NCBI GenBank assembly: GCA_045807745.1
Contig: JBJMGT010000008.1
Location: 124,001 to 188,000 of the forward strand
Length of the DNA: 64,000 nucleotides
Reading direction: 5' to 3'
Origin: QHXQ01 sp045807745
GTDB taxonomy: Bacteria; Acidobacteriota; Blastocatellia; Pyrinomonadales; Pyrinomonadaceae
Part shown: positions 26,379 through 34,298 of the stretch, in pieces
How the letters are laid out: each line of letters starts with the position of its first letter
How positions within the stretch are numbered: the first letter of the stretch is position 1
Translations under genes and position numbers: made by a program
Notes under the pieces: generated by a model
What the model saw: only the letters and a program-made list of their open reading frames with translations
Database searches by the model: none
What the model was told of the DNA's origin: nothing

Positions 26379-27619
26379 TGCGCATGGGGCGGCGGCGACG
26401 TTGGTTAAAGCTCGCGCTGGCGCTCTTCGTCGCGCTGCTCATCACGCAGACGCCGTTCATCTATCGCCGCTACAAACTCGGTCGCCTCGCCGCGACGATT
26501 GCGCAACTCAACGCGCAACGCTCTATTAATACCGACGACGCTTACGCCGACTACAAAGGCGCGCTCCACGTACATTCGTCGCTTGGCGGGCACAGCACCG
26601 GCACGCTCGCCGACATCATTCAAGCCGCCAGAGCGAACTCGCTCGCGTTCGTCGTCATGACCGAGCACCCGGCGACCGACATGGACACGGCCGCGCAGAC
26701 CTTAAGCGGCCTGCACGGCGGCGTGCTCTTTATCGCGGGCAACGAGACGAACGAATCGGCCGACGACCGGCTGCTCACCTTCGGCCGCGATGCACGCACC
26801 ATTGCCGCGCCGCCCGGCGCGAGCACGCAAGATTTAATCGATCAGGCGAAGCAAGCCGGTCAGCTCGTCTTCATCGCGCACCCGGAAACGTTTCGCAGTT
26901 GGCAGACGGCGCGCGGCTTCGACGGCATGGAGGTCTACAACCTGCATGCGAACGCGAAACAGATCAATCGCCTGACGCTCTTCTTCGACGGTCTCTGGTC
27001 GTATCACGCTTATCCGCATCTGCTCTGGACGCGCTTCTACGAAACGCCCAGCGCGAATCTGCGCCGGTGGGATGAGTTGACAATTCAGGGGCGCAGAGTC
27101 GTTGCCATCGCCGGCAACGACGCGCACGCAAACGTCGGCTTGAGCCTGCAACAACTGACCGGCAAACCCATCCTGCAACTCAAGCTCGACCCTTACGAAC
27201 GCAGCTTTCAAGTCGTCCGCACGCACGTGCTCATCGCGAAGGATCAGCCGCTTGACACCGCTTCCCTTTTGTCCGCCTTTAGCCACGGGCACGCTTACGT
27301 CGCCTTCGACATCATGTGCGACGCGACGGGCTTTCGCTTCACGGCTGAGGGCGGCGGGCGGACGGTGCTGATGGGCGACATGATCGTGCTGGCGGACGAT
27401 GGGCTGCGTTTACGTGCGGCCGCGCTGGTTGAGAGCCGGATCGTGCTCATCAAGGACGGGATAAAGTTTGCAGAAGTGACAGCGCGGCAGCATGAATGGG
27501 TTGTGACACAACCGGGCGTATACCGAATCGAGTGCTATTTGCCACAGCTTGGCGCGCCGCTCGATCAGAAACCTTGGATCATTTCAAATCCGATCTATGT
27601 CTGGGATCAGGCGCACTAG
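26378..27619 (+). CDS. Membrane-anchored PHP-domain metallohydrolase
   Basis: A 413-residue protein with an N-terminal hydrophobic anchor (LKLALALFVALLITQTPF). The PHP fold is shown by GALHVHSSLGGHS (metal-binding His pair), VVMTEHP, ISE-like FIAGNETNES, FIAHPE and AGNDAHAN, which together provide the metal ligands. PHP enzymes hydrolyse phosphoesters; members with this arrangement are often called CehA/McbA-like. ATG 26378 overlaps the Dabb stop by one base. The C-terminal 120 residues look like a beta-rich domain (RLRAAALVESRIVLIKDG). Confidence 0.85.
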   Translation: MRMGRRRRWLKLALALFVALLITQTPFIYRRYKLGRLAATIAQLNAQRSINTDDAYADYKGALHVHSSLGGHSTGTLADIIQAARANSLAFVVMTEHPATDMDTAAQTLSGLHGGVLFIAGNETNESADDRLLTFGRDARTIAAPPGASTQDLIDQAKQAGQLVFIAHPETFRSWQTARGFDGMEVYNLHANAKQINRLTLFFDGLWSYHAYPHLLWTRFYETPSANLRRWDELTIQGRRVVAIAGNDAHANVGLSLQQLTGKPILQLKLDPYERSFQVVRTHVLIAKDQPLDTASLLSAFSHGHAYVAFDIMCDATGFRFTAEGGGRTVLMGDMIVLADDGLRLRAAALVESRIVLIKDGIKFAEVTARQHEWVVTQPGVYRIECYLPQLGAPLDQKPWIISNPIYVWDQAH

Positions 27620-27665
27620 CAGTTGGTGGGCAGAAACCTTGAAGAGTTAAGGCCAGATACGAATT

Positions 27666-27699
27666 CGCCCCGACGCGGGCGTTTGCTCGTGCGGGGCGA
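27666..27699. terminator. Weak candidate terminator hairpin
   Basis: CGCCCCGACGCGGGC and GCTCGTGCGGGGCG can pair imperfectly across a short loop 47 bases after the PHP gene stop. Apart from this and the heptamer repeat at 27957, the 27620-28037 gap shows no gene. Confidence 0.35.
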
Positions 27700-27956
27700 C
27701 TATCGCGAACCGGAAAGCTCCAATTCAATTTTGTGGAAGCGGCGTGATCATCGCCGACTACTGTAGAGAGTCACGTGTTTGACTCTGCGCACGCTGCCGA
27801 TTCCCTAGTGTGTTTGGGAAGCGCGTGTACAGCTTCCATTTAGCTGTAACCAAGTGTCTATGATTTTATTGATCGAGGGCTTCATTGTCAAGCCTCAGCT
27901 TGACCGTCCCTTAGGCATACAGCGCGTGCCGGTTCGTTCGACAAGCGAACGAAGGC

Positions 27957-28040
27957 AAGGATGAAGGATGAAGGCTTGCTCATTCAATTTGAGTGATCCT
28001 ACTTTCATCCCTCATCCCTCATCCTTCATCCTTCGTCCTA
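27957..28040. repeat. Heptamer palindromic repeat (AGGATGA type)
   Basis: AAGGATGAAGGATGAAGG (27957-27974) faces inverted TCATCCC/TCATCCT heptamers (about 28003-28040). The right arm abuts the stop codon of the SDR gene. A short fragment of the same unit lies at about 26052-26072. Confidence 0.8.
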
Positions 28041-28904
28041 TTGCAGTTGTTCGGCTTTAATGCCTGCTTGGCGGTTGAGGACGTAATCGAACCAACGTTC
28101 GGGCAGAAAGCGTTTGAGGGCGAGGGCGAGCCGCGCATGTCGCGGGGCGGCGTAGCGCGCACGCGGGCGACGCGCGGTGAGCGCTGTGTAAATCAATGCG
28201 GCAATCTCTTCGGGCTGCCCGGCGAGGCGATTGGCGCGTTTGTAGGCTTGTTGGAAGTTGGCGAACCAGGGTGCGTAAGGGCCTGCGTGCTCGATGACGG
28301 ACTGCGAGGTTTCGTTGGCCACTTGCACAAACTCCGTCACGATGAAGCCCGGCTCGATGACGACGACCTTGATGCCAAACGGCGCAAGCTCGCCGCGCAG
28401 CCCGTCGGAAATGGCTTCGAGCGCGTGCTTCGTCGCGTCGTAGATGGACGAGAGCGGCCGCGCGACCCGCCCGGCGACGGAACTGATGTTGACGATGCGC
28501 CCGGCCCCAGCGCGCCGCATGCCGAGGATGACGAGTTGCGTGAGCGCGATGAGCGCAAAGAGGTTCAACTCAAAATTCTGTCTGATCTTTTCGATGGGTA
28601 CTAACTCCACGGGGCCGCGTGTGCCGTAGCCCGCGTTGTTGACGAGCGCATCGATGCGCCCGTTAATGGCCGACGCGGTCTGTACCAGTCGCGCGCGATC
28701 TTCCGCCACAGTTATATCGCACGCCACCACCGTTGCACGCCCACCCGCCGCCTCGATCTCTTGTTTGAGCGCATCGAGTCTTTCACGCCGCCGCGCCGCG
28801 AGGACGACGTGCGCGCCCGCGCGGGCCAGCCTGCGCGCCGTCGCTGCGCCGATGCCCGACGACGCGCCGGTGATGATCACGACTTGTCCGTTTAGTTCAC
28901 TCAT
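28038..28904 (-). CDS. Short-chain dehydrogenase/reductase
   Basis: About 288 residues with a Rossmann fold. VIITGASSGIGAA is the TGxxxGxG cofactor loop, VNNAGYGTRG the NNAG motif, and NISSVAG plus YDATKHA supply the catalytic Ser, Tyr and Lys. A C-terminal extension of about 50 residues resembles the DltE/YqjQ-type SDRs. I prefer ATG 28904; an in-frame ATG at 28934 adds ten residues. The substrate is unknown. The stop codon abuts an AGGATGA repeat. Gene order suggests it follows the heme A synthase gene. Confidence 0.86.
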   Translation of the reverse strand: MSELNGQVVIITGASSGIGAATARRLARAGAHVVLAARRRERLDALKQEIEAAGGRATVVACDITVAEDRARLVQTASAINGRIDALVNNAGYGTRGPVELVPIEKIRQNFELNLFALIALTQLVILGMRRAGAGRIVNISSVAGRVARPLSSIYDATKHALEAISDGLRGELAPFGIKVVVIEPGFIVTEFVQVANETSQSVIEHAGPYAPWFANFQQAYKRANRLAGQPEEIAALIYTALTARRPRARYAAPRHARLALALKRFLPERWFDYVLNRQAGIKAEQLQ

Positions 28905-28950
28905 CGTTCGGGTCTCAACCGGCAACCGCCGCAAACTTCTCCGGCCTGTG

Positions 28951-29940
28951 TCAGAGTTCCACCGCAGGACGCAGCTTTATCGTTTCGACCTGTGCAGCTT
29001 GCGCGGCGGGTTGGGCGAGCGCCGCCGCCGCACAGAGGACGAGTGCGAGCCAGAGCAAGTCTGCGAGTAAGAGATGAACGAGTTGCAGCCAGACAGGCGC
29101 GAGCAGATAGATGTTAAGCAGCCCTGCGCCCAGTTGCAGCAGGAAGATTACGCTGAGCATCGCGGTCAGACGTTTGACGCGCGCGTCGGGGCGCAGGAAG
29201 TTGCTGACGTAAGACGCAGTCAGCACGACGTAGCAACCGACGGCGAGCGCGAGCGCCGGGTGGAGCACGCGCAGGCGCAGAAGGAAGTGCGCGGTCGGCG
29301 CGAAGTCGCGGCTGAAGCCTTCGGCGAGCGTGCGCGCTGGAAAGAGTGTGTCGCCGAGCGCCGTCACCGCGCCGCTCACAGCCAGGACGAGCGTGCCGAG
29401 CAAGCCCAGCGCAAACAGGTGCGGCACATTGCCCTGCCCACGTAATTGCACGCGCGGCGCGCCCGTCGCCCACCATGCCGTCAACGCCAGCACCGCGAGC
29501 AGCACGAAGGTGTTCACCAGATGCACGGAGATGAACAACGCGCGCCCGACGGAGGCGTTCTGCGCCACGTACTCGAACAAGACGAGACCCGCGCCGAGCA
29601 ATGCTTCAGTAAAGATGAAGCCAACCGACCACAGCGCCGCGCGTCTGACCCTATGCCCTTTCGGATATTCGCGCCAGGCCCAGACGGCTAAGATGACGAG
29701 CAGCACAACCGATAACCCGCTCGTCAGTCGATGCGTGAACTCGATCAAGGTCTTCAACTGCGGCGCGGCGGGAATGACCTCGCCGTTGCACAAAGGCCAA
29801 TGGCTGCCGCAGCCGTTACCCGACACGGACGCGCGCACGTAAGCGCCCCATAAGATGACGGCCAAGTTGTACGCCAACACGCCCCACGCGAAGCGGGCGA
29901 AGCGGCTGCGTCTTATCAGTTGATCTATTTCCAGTAGCAC
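28951..29940 (-). CDS. ctaA: Heme A synthase (COX15/CtaA)
   Basis: A 329-residue inner-membrane protein with eight helices that oxidises heme O to heme A for cytochrome oxidases. Ligand histidines occur in IEFTHRLTSG, ISVHLVNTF, VLHPALAL and LQLVHLLLAD, in the expected order for the two four-helix halves. The first extracytoplasmic loop holds a Cys pair in NGCGSHWPLCNG, as in the Bacillus-type enzymes. The start is GTG 29940. No cytochrome oxidase or ctaB gene is adjacent, so the partner genes are elsewhere. Confidence 0.92.
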   Translation of the reverse strand: MLLEIDQLIRRSRFARFAWGVLAYNLAVILWGAYVRASVSGNGCGSHWPLCNGEVIPAAPQLKTLIEFTHRLTSGLSVVLLVILAVWAWREYPKGHRVRRAALWSVGFIFTEALLGAGLVLFEYVAQNASVGRALFISVHLVNTFVLLAVLALTAWWATGAPRVQLRGQGNVPHLFALGLLGTLVLAVSGAVTALGDTLFPARTLAEGFSRDFAPTAHFLLRLRVLHPALALAVGCYVVLTASYVSNFLRPDARVKRLTAMLSVIFLLQLGAGLLNIYLLAPVWLQLVHLLLADLLWLALVLCAAAALAQPAAQAAQVETIKLRPAVEL

Positions 29941-29974
29941 GGGTGAGAATTATAGGCCGAATGCGGCGGCGTGG

Positions 29975-30388
29975 TCATTTCAGTGTGCGCCGTTCGTGTC
30001 GATAGGCGCGATAGAGGATGAGCGCGAAGGGCACGAGCCAGATCAGATCGTTCGTGACATTCAACCAGCCCATGCGCACGGGCCAGCCGCCTGCGCGCGC
30101 TGTCTGCAAGAAGCCGATGGGGCCGAACAGCTTGCCGAGAAAGCCGACAAACACGATGGGCCAGTGACGGTAAGGATCGCGCGCCGCAATCGCGTAGCCC
30201 ACGCCGTAGACGCCGACGACCATGCCGAGGCACTGCCAGATTTGCGGATAGTTCGGCGGCACAGCCCCCGCCCAACGAAAGAACATGAGCGGCCAGAGCA
30301 CGACAACCGCGCCCCACACGACGTTATAGACGCCCGCTGCATAGAGCACTGCGCTCATCCAACGCGGGTGCGCCTTCGCTTCCGTCAT
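29975..30388 (-). CDS. Four-helix membrane protein of unknown function
   Basis: About 137 residues with four hydrophobic segments (VLYAAGVYNVVWGAVVVLW, MVVGVYGVGYAIAA, FVGFLGKLFGPIGFL, LIWLVPFALILY). I recognise no family. The start ATG 30388 overlaps the stop of the SelW-like gene in TGATG, so translation is coupled and the two proteins may act together. Confidence 0.7.
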   Translation of the reverse strand: MTEAKAHPRWMSAVLYAAGVYNVVWGAVVVLWPLMFFRWAGAVPPNYPQIWQCLGMVVGVYGVGYAIAARDPYRHWPIVFVGFLGKLFGPIGFLQTARAGGWPVRMGWLNVTNDLIWLVPFALILYRAYRHERRTLK

Positions 30389-30627
30389 CACGTTTGTCTT
30401 TGCGCCAGCAGCGCGCGCAATTGCGCCACGACTTTGCCGGTGCGTGGATACCAGAGCCGACTCGTGTCGATCACTTTGTCGCCGTCAATCGTGACGCTGA
30501 ACTCGCCGAGTCCGCCTTTGACGGTCTCGACTTCAATACCTTCGGTCTGCAACTGCGCCGCCACACGGGCGGCCATCGTCCGCTTGATCATTCAGACGGG
30601 ACAATAGTTGATCACGACTTTGCTCAT
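30388..30627 (-). CDS. SelW/Rdx-family selenoprotein with in-frame TGA (Sec12)
   Basis: A 79-codon gene read through one TGA. From ATG 30627 it gives MSKVVINYCPV, then TGA at 30594-30592, then MIKRTMAARV and a tail that matches the SelW/SelT/Rdx thioredoxin-like family (GLGEFSVTIDGDKVID, then LWYP). The TGA falls exactly at the second position of the family's CxxU/CxxC redox motif. A GAAGGAG lies 9 bases before ATG 30627, whereas the ATG right after the TGA has none and would lose the motif. A SECIS-like hairpin follows. It lies between the TIGR01777 gene (22 bases) and a coupled membrane gene. SelA, SelB and SelD must lie elsewhere. Confidence 0.85.
30557..30573 (-). promoter_or_regulatory. 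Candidate bacterial SECIS element
   Basis: On the minus strand GCCGCC, loop CGTGT and GGCGGC form a perfect 6-bp stem. The loop starts 25 bases after the TGA and has G as its second base, within the known bacterial SECIS pattern (loop 16-37 bases after UGA, G among the first two loop bases). Confidence 0.6.
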
Positions 30628-30649
30628 GAGTGTTTACTCCTTCTGGTGT

Positions 30650-31561
30650 TTACTTATGCAGCACGTGCCGTAGCGCGCCTTCGAGTTGCGGATATTTGAA
30701 TTGATAGCCGGACGCTTGCAGGCGCTCCGGCGCGACGCGCGCGCTGGAGAGTAACAGCGCGTCGGCCATTTCGCCGAGCGCAAAGCGCAGCGCGAAGGCC
30801 GGCATCGGCAGCAGCGCCGGGCGACCGAGCACGCGCCCCATAGTTTTCGCAAATTCGCTGTTCGTGACCGGCTGCGGCGCGACCGCGTTGACCGGCCCCG
30901 ATAAATTTTCATCCGTCAACGCATGCTCGATCATACCGACCGCATCGTCGAGCGCGAGCCAACTCATATAATGTCGCCCGTTGCCGATGGGGCCGCCGAT
31001 ACCGAGTTGAAAGGGCGTGAGCATCTGCGCGAGCGCGCCACCCCGTTTGCTCAACACGATGCCAAAGCGCAGGTGGACGGTGCGTATCCCGGCGGCGCGC
31101 GCAGGCTCGGCCGCCGCTTCCCACGCGCGGCAAACTTCGGCAAGAAAATCAGTGCCCGGCGCGCTCGCTTCGGTCAACACCTCCGCGCCGCGTGGGCCGT
31201 AGTAACCGATGGCGGACGCGCAGACCAACACGCGCGGGCGCGTCTGCAAGCGCGCGAGTGTGTCGGCCAACAGCCGCGTGCTCTCGACGCGACTCGCGCG
31301 GATGCGCTGCTTCTTCGCGTCCGTCCAACGTCCGGCGGCGATTGGCTCGCCCGCGAGATGTACCGCCGCGTCGTGCCCGACCAAACGCGCCGCATCCAAC
31401 TGCCCCGCTGCCGGGTCCCATTCAACTTCTGTTACATCCACCTGCGGTTTATGCTTCGACACGCGCCGCACGAGCGCCGTCACCTGATGCCCTTGCGTTA
31501 TGAGCGCCGGCACGAGCGCCGAGCCGATAAGCCCGCTCGCGCCAGTCACGATGATCTTCAT
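30650..31561 (-). CDS. TIGR01777-family NAD-dependent epimerase (YfcH-like)
   Basis: About 304 residues of the extended-SDR superfamily. MKIIVTGASGLIGSALV is the cofactor loop, DAAVHLAGEPIA and ASAIGYYGPRG are signatures of the TIGR01777/YfcH branch, and VPMPAFALRF-like C-terminal segments are present. The function is unknown in the family. ATG 31561 has AGGAG 7 bases upstream; longer frames are unsupported. It is first in a short operon with the SelW-like gene and a membrane protein. Confidence 0.88.
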   Translation of the reverse strand: MKIIVTGASGLIGSALVPALITQGHQVTALVRRVSKHKPQVDVTEVEWDPAAGQLDAARLVGHDAAVHLAGEPIAAGRWTDAKKQRIRASRVESTRLLADTLARLQTRPRVLVCASAIGYYGPRGAEVLTEASAPGTDFLAEVCRAWEAAAEPARAAGIRTVHLRFGIVLSKRGGALAQMLTPFQLGIGGPIGNGRHYMSWLALDDAVGMIEHALTDENLSGPVNAVAPQPVTNSEFAKTMGRVLGRPALLPMPAFALRFALGEMADALLLSSARVAPERLQASGYQFKYPQLEGALRHVLHK

Positions 31562-31688
31562 GCGCTGACTCCTGAAGTAATCTCGGTTTGCGCCGCGCAG
31601 CATGAACCGTTTTGCCGCGCCAATGCAAGCTGAATTCCGATATACTCCACGCCCGACGCAGACAATTATAGAGTTCAACTGTCAGCCG

Positions 31689-32159
31689 ATGGCCCAAACA
31701 CGTATCTATCACGGCACGACCGTCACAGAATTTGTCGCGCGCCATTTCACGCTGCTCGCAGCACTCGCACTCTTCCTCGGCTTGGCGCTTCTTGCACAAG
31801 TACACGCAGAGACTTTGCTTGGTCGCGCCGTCGGTCTGTTCGCCTTCGCCGCCACGGTGCTGCTCTGGCTGGCGCTGCTGTTCCAATGTATGCGCGCGCG
31901 CCCACTGACGGCGCTCATGGAACTGCTCGCGCTGGTACTGCTCGCCGGTTTTGGCGTGGTGTTGGCGGCGTCGGTCGCCGCGTGGTGGGTGTTGCGCCCC
32001 GTGGCGCTGCCCGTGCTCTGCTACATGGGTCTCTTTCTCATCCTCGACGAGACCGGTGTGAGTCGCCGCCCCCTATTCGCCCGGCAAGATTATCAGATCG
32101 GTCTACGCCTCCTCTGCCTGCTCGCCGCGCTTCTGCTGGCCTACGTGCTCAAGGCTTAG
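31689..32159 (+). CDS. Multi-helix membrane protein of unknown function
   Basis: About 156 residues, with four or five hydrophobic helices (FTLLAALALFLGLALLA, AVGLFAFAATVLLWLALLF, ALMELLALVLLAGFGVVLA, CLLAALLLAYVL). No family is recognised. ATG 31689 is chosen to avoid an unsupported extension. Its stop overlaps the stop of the convergent gene. Confidence 0.55.
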   Translation: MAQTRIYHGTTVTEFVARHFTLLAALALFLGLALLAQVHAETLLGRAVGLFAFAATVLLWLALLFQCMRARPLTALMELLALVLLAGFGVVLAASVAAWWVLRPVALPVLCYMGLFLILDETGVSRRPLFARQDYQIGLRLLCLLAALLLAYVLKA

Positions 32160-32701
32160 TGCGCCGCCCGCACTCTTCGATACGCCCACGCGCACAACAT
32201 CAACGCGGCGGCCGGCAGCCACAGCCACACGAGTTCACTCTTGATGACGGCCAAGCCCCACGGGCTAAAGAATTCCGCGATGCCGATGGGCGACACCACC
32301 ACGGGCCGCCACGGGAAGAAGTAACGCGCGTTTGAGAAGGGCGCGAAGAACGCGACGCCCAAGCCCCCATCCGTCAGCGCGTCGAGCACGCCATGTGAGG
32401 ACGTGACGACGAAGAAGTATGCCACGAGCAGCCACCAACCGCGCGTGAAACGTGGCGTCTCTTTGAACGCAAACATGACGACCACGAGTGCCAACAAGAG
32501 CGCGAACGCAAACGAGTGCGTCAACCCACGATGCCCCAGCATGTCGCCGTAGCGTATGCCGAACGAGAAGCTCACCACATCCACATCCGGCACGACCGCA
32601 CACACAGCCGACAGCACCCAGAAGCGCCACGGCATGCGCGCGCCCGTATACGTCTTGCCGATGGCGATAGCGACGAAGGCGTGCGAGAAAGCGGAAGCCA
32701 T
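32156..32701 (-). CDS. YdjM/YfhO-like membrane-bound metal-dependent hydrolase
   Basis: A 181-residue membrane protein. MASAFSHAFVAIAIG, CAVVPDVDVVSF, GHRGLTHSFAFALLLAL and SSHGVLDALTDGG are the conserved His/Asp stretches of the DUF457 (LexA-binding inner membrane, YdjM-like) family, presumed to bind metal. Four to five helices are visible. It is convergent with the preceding gene, sharing four bases at the stops. Confidence 0.85.
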   Translation of the reverse strand: MASAFSHAFVAIAIGKTYTGARMPWRFWVLSAVCAVVPDVDVVSFSFGIRYGDMLGHRGLTHSFAFALLLALVVVMFAFKETPRFTRGWWLLVAYFFVVTSSHGVLDALTDGGLGVAFFAPFSNARYFFPWRPVVVSPIGIAEFFSPWGLAVIKSELVWLWLPAAALMLCAWAYRRVRAAH

Positions 32702-32756
32702 GTCTGCGTTTTATGGCGGAATAAGTTGGGCGCTATCGCAACCTAACTTTATTTGC

Positions 32757-33143
32757 TCAGCGTAATAGCTTGGCGGGATATGCTGATAACTTATCGTCGG
32801 CTGTGACAAGTGTTAGGTCTGCGACGATGCTCTGAGCAATTAACAGCCGGTCAAATGGGTCTTTATGATGAGGCGGCAAAGTATCCAACGCCAGCACATG
32901 CGGCAATTCAAGGGACAGAACTTGTAAGCCGTTGGTTTCTTGCTGGCTTTTGACCAACTCTATTAGCGGCTGGCTAAGTTTCAACTTGCCCAATTGAATC
33001 TTTAGTTGAAGCTCCCAAATACTGACGACGCTTAAGATCAGATCGTTTGTGCCGTCTGCCAACGCGGCCAGTGCAGCGCTCGATAGTCGTTCCGGCTCAT
33101 CCGCCCACCAGATGAAGATATGTGTATCCAGCAGCAGTTTCAT
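32757..33143 (-). CDS. PIN-domain toxin (VapC-like)
   Basis: A 128-residue PIN-domain ribonuclease. LLLDTHIFIWW carries the first acidic residue, VSIWELQLK the conserved Glu, and HHKDPFDRLLIAQ and LTLVTADDKL the later Asp residues. In related systems it cuts RNA and is held inactive by the paired antitoxin. Its start overlaps the antitoxin gene's stop by four bases (ATGA), the usual arrangement. The gene is complete. Confidence 0.92.
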   Translation of the reverse strand: MKLLLDTHIFIWWADEPERLSSAALAALADGTNDLILSVVSIWELQLKIQLGKLKLSQPLIELVKSQQETNGLQVLSLELPHVLALDTLPPHHKDPFDRLLIAQSIVADLTLVTADDKLSAYPAKLLR

Positions 33144-33373
33144 TCCTGCCCCGTCCAGAATTCATCCGGCAAGGCCTCGTCAAAATCTTCACTCGTCCAG
33201 ATTTGGCCGCGATTCAATCCGGCCACGCGTTGCTTTGCAGACGAGACGACAGGCACTAGCCGCACTAAAGGCTTGCCTTCATCGGTAATAATAACCTCGT
33301 TGCCCTCCGCTGCCAGCGCGATCAGGTCAGGCAACTGATTCTTAGCTTCATTGACACTCACAGTCCGCGTCAT
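33140..33373 (-). CDS. Phd/YefM-family antitoxin
   Basis: A 77-residue antitoxin. The N-terminal TVSVNEAKNQLPDLI and EVIITDEGKPLVRL are typical Phd/YefM DNA-binding sequence; the C-terminal half (EDFDEALPDEFW) would wrap the toxin. ATG 33373 is chosen over GTG 33376 because GAGAGG lies 5 bases before it. The protein likely represses its own operon. Confidence 0.9.
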   Translation of the reverse strand: MTRTVSVNEAKNQLPDLIALAAEGNEVIITDEGKPLVRLVPVVSSAKQRVAGLNRGQIWTSEDFDEALPDEFWTGQE

Positions 33374-33426
33374 CACAACCTCTCCTCAGTGCCTCAGTAT
33401 ATCATCGGCGACAATAGCGCCCCCAA

Positions 33427-33603
33427 CTATTGATTCAAGCGCGGCATCAACTCATCCACCGTAGCCAGATACTCTTGAATGGCGTCGCGGATGTTCTCTA
33501 ATGCTTCCTCTTCCGTCTCGCCCTGCGACCAGCAGCCGGGCAGACCGGGACACGAAACGCTGTAACCTTCCTCCGACCTCTGCCAGCGCACCTTGTAGTT
33601 CAT
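33427..33603 (-). CDS. HicB-like antitoxin domain protein (no HicA next to it)
   Basis: A 58-residue protein of the HicB/UPF0150 fold: YKVRWQRSEEGYSVSCPGLP, GCWSQGETEEEALENIRDAI, then a helical end. ATG 33603 has GAGAG a few bases upstream. The toxin HicA is not found on either side, so it is an orphan or acts with a distant partner. Confidence 0.8.
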   Translation of the reverse strand: MNYKVRWQRSEEGYSVSCPGLPGCWSQGETEEEALENIRDAIQEYLATVDELMPRLNQ

Positions 33604-33692
33604 TTGTAACTCTCTTGTTTGATTATGTTTGCGGAAGAGTCTAATAGCTATCAAGAGATAACGACGTTAGAGGAAAGCTGAGATCATCTTGT

Positions 33693-34298
33693 TCAATTAC
33701 GTGGGAATACTTCTCGCAAGAGCACTAAGCGATGCTTCCGCCAGACATAGTATCTTGTCGAACATGGGGAGTCATGAAATCCACCACCGCCAGCATCGTA
33801 GTCTTCTGGCGCTCCTCTTAATATTAGAAGCCTGCTATCAGGTCTGATATACACCAGTCTTCTCTCATCATCATAGAAACGATCGGGGCATCCGGGGCCG
33901 TCTGCAATACCTAAGAAAGGAGTATTGTATATTTTGCTTGTCCTTACATCGACCACTGTTAAATTTATGCAGATCATCCCACAACTCCATCCAATAACCG
34001 CGTAGTGTCCGGGAAAATTAGCGCCCACTTTTGCAGCCTCACGAATCATCTTATCAAATTCAGTCATTGGCTTACTGTAGTCAGGCTTACTTATGCCAAT
34101 GACCTGACCTAATTTACTCTCGACTCCTCGCACACGATAATCCGTAAACTGCGGCAGGCGGCGATTACTCCGTCGCCTGCGACTATTTGCGTTTGCCGCA
34201 TGCTCCGATCCAACGCAGGTAAGTAGTCCGAGCAATAGCAATGCCCTTAAGACTTGCTGCCACGTAATCAGACCGGCGCGACAATAGTTTTCAGACAT
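33693..34298 (-). CDS. Secreted protein of unknown function coupled to the sensor kinase gene
   Basis: About 201 residues. A signal-peptide-like segment (VLRALLLLGLLTCVGSEHA) precedes a beta-rich domain with GANFPGHYAVIGWSCG, ICINLTVVDVRTSKIY, then FLGI. This NFxGHY...WGCG-like pattern occurs in many uncharacterised periplasmic proteins. The ATG at 34298 overlaps the kinase stop by eight bases (ATGTCTGA), so translation is coupled. Periplasmic co-expression with a sensor kinase suggests a sensing or accessory role, which is inference. Confidence 0.7.
   Translation of the reverse strand: MSENYCRAGLITWQQVLRALLLLGLLTCVGSEHAANANSRRRRSNRRLPQFTDYRVRGVESKLGQVIGISKPDYSKPMTEFDKMIREAAKVGANFPGHYAVIGWSCGMICINLTVVDVRTSKIYNTPFLGIADGPGCPDRFYDDERRLVYIRPDSRLLILRGAPEDYDAGGGGFHDSPCSTRYYVWRKHRLVLLREVFPRN

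Noticed and set aside
30388..30591. A separate 67-codon gene starting at ATG 30591
   Set aside because: No ribosome binding site, and it would remove the CxxU motif; the upstream ATG 30627 with GAAGGAG and in-frame TGA explains the data better.
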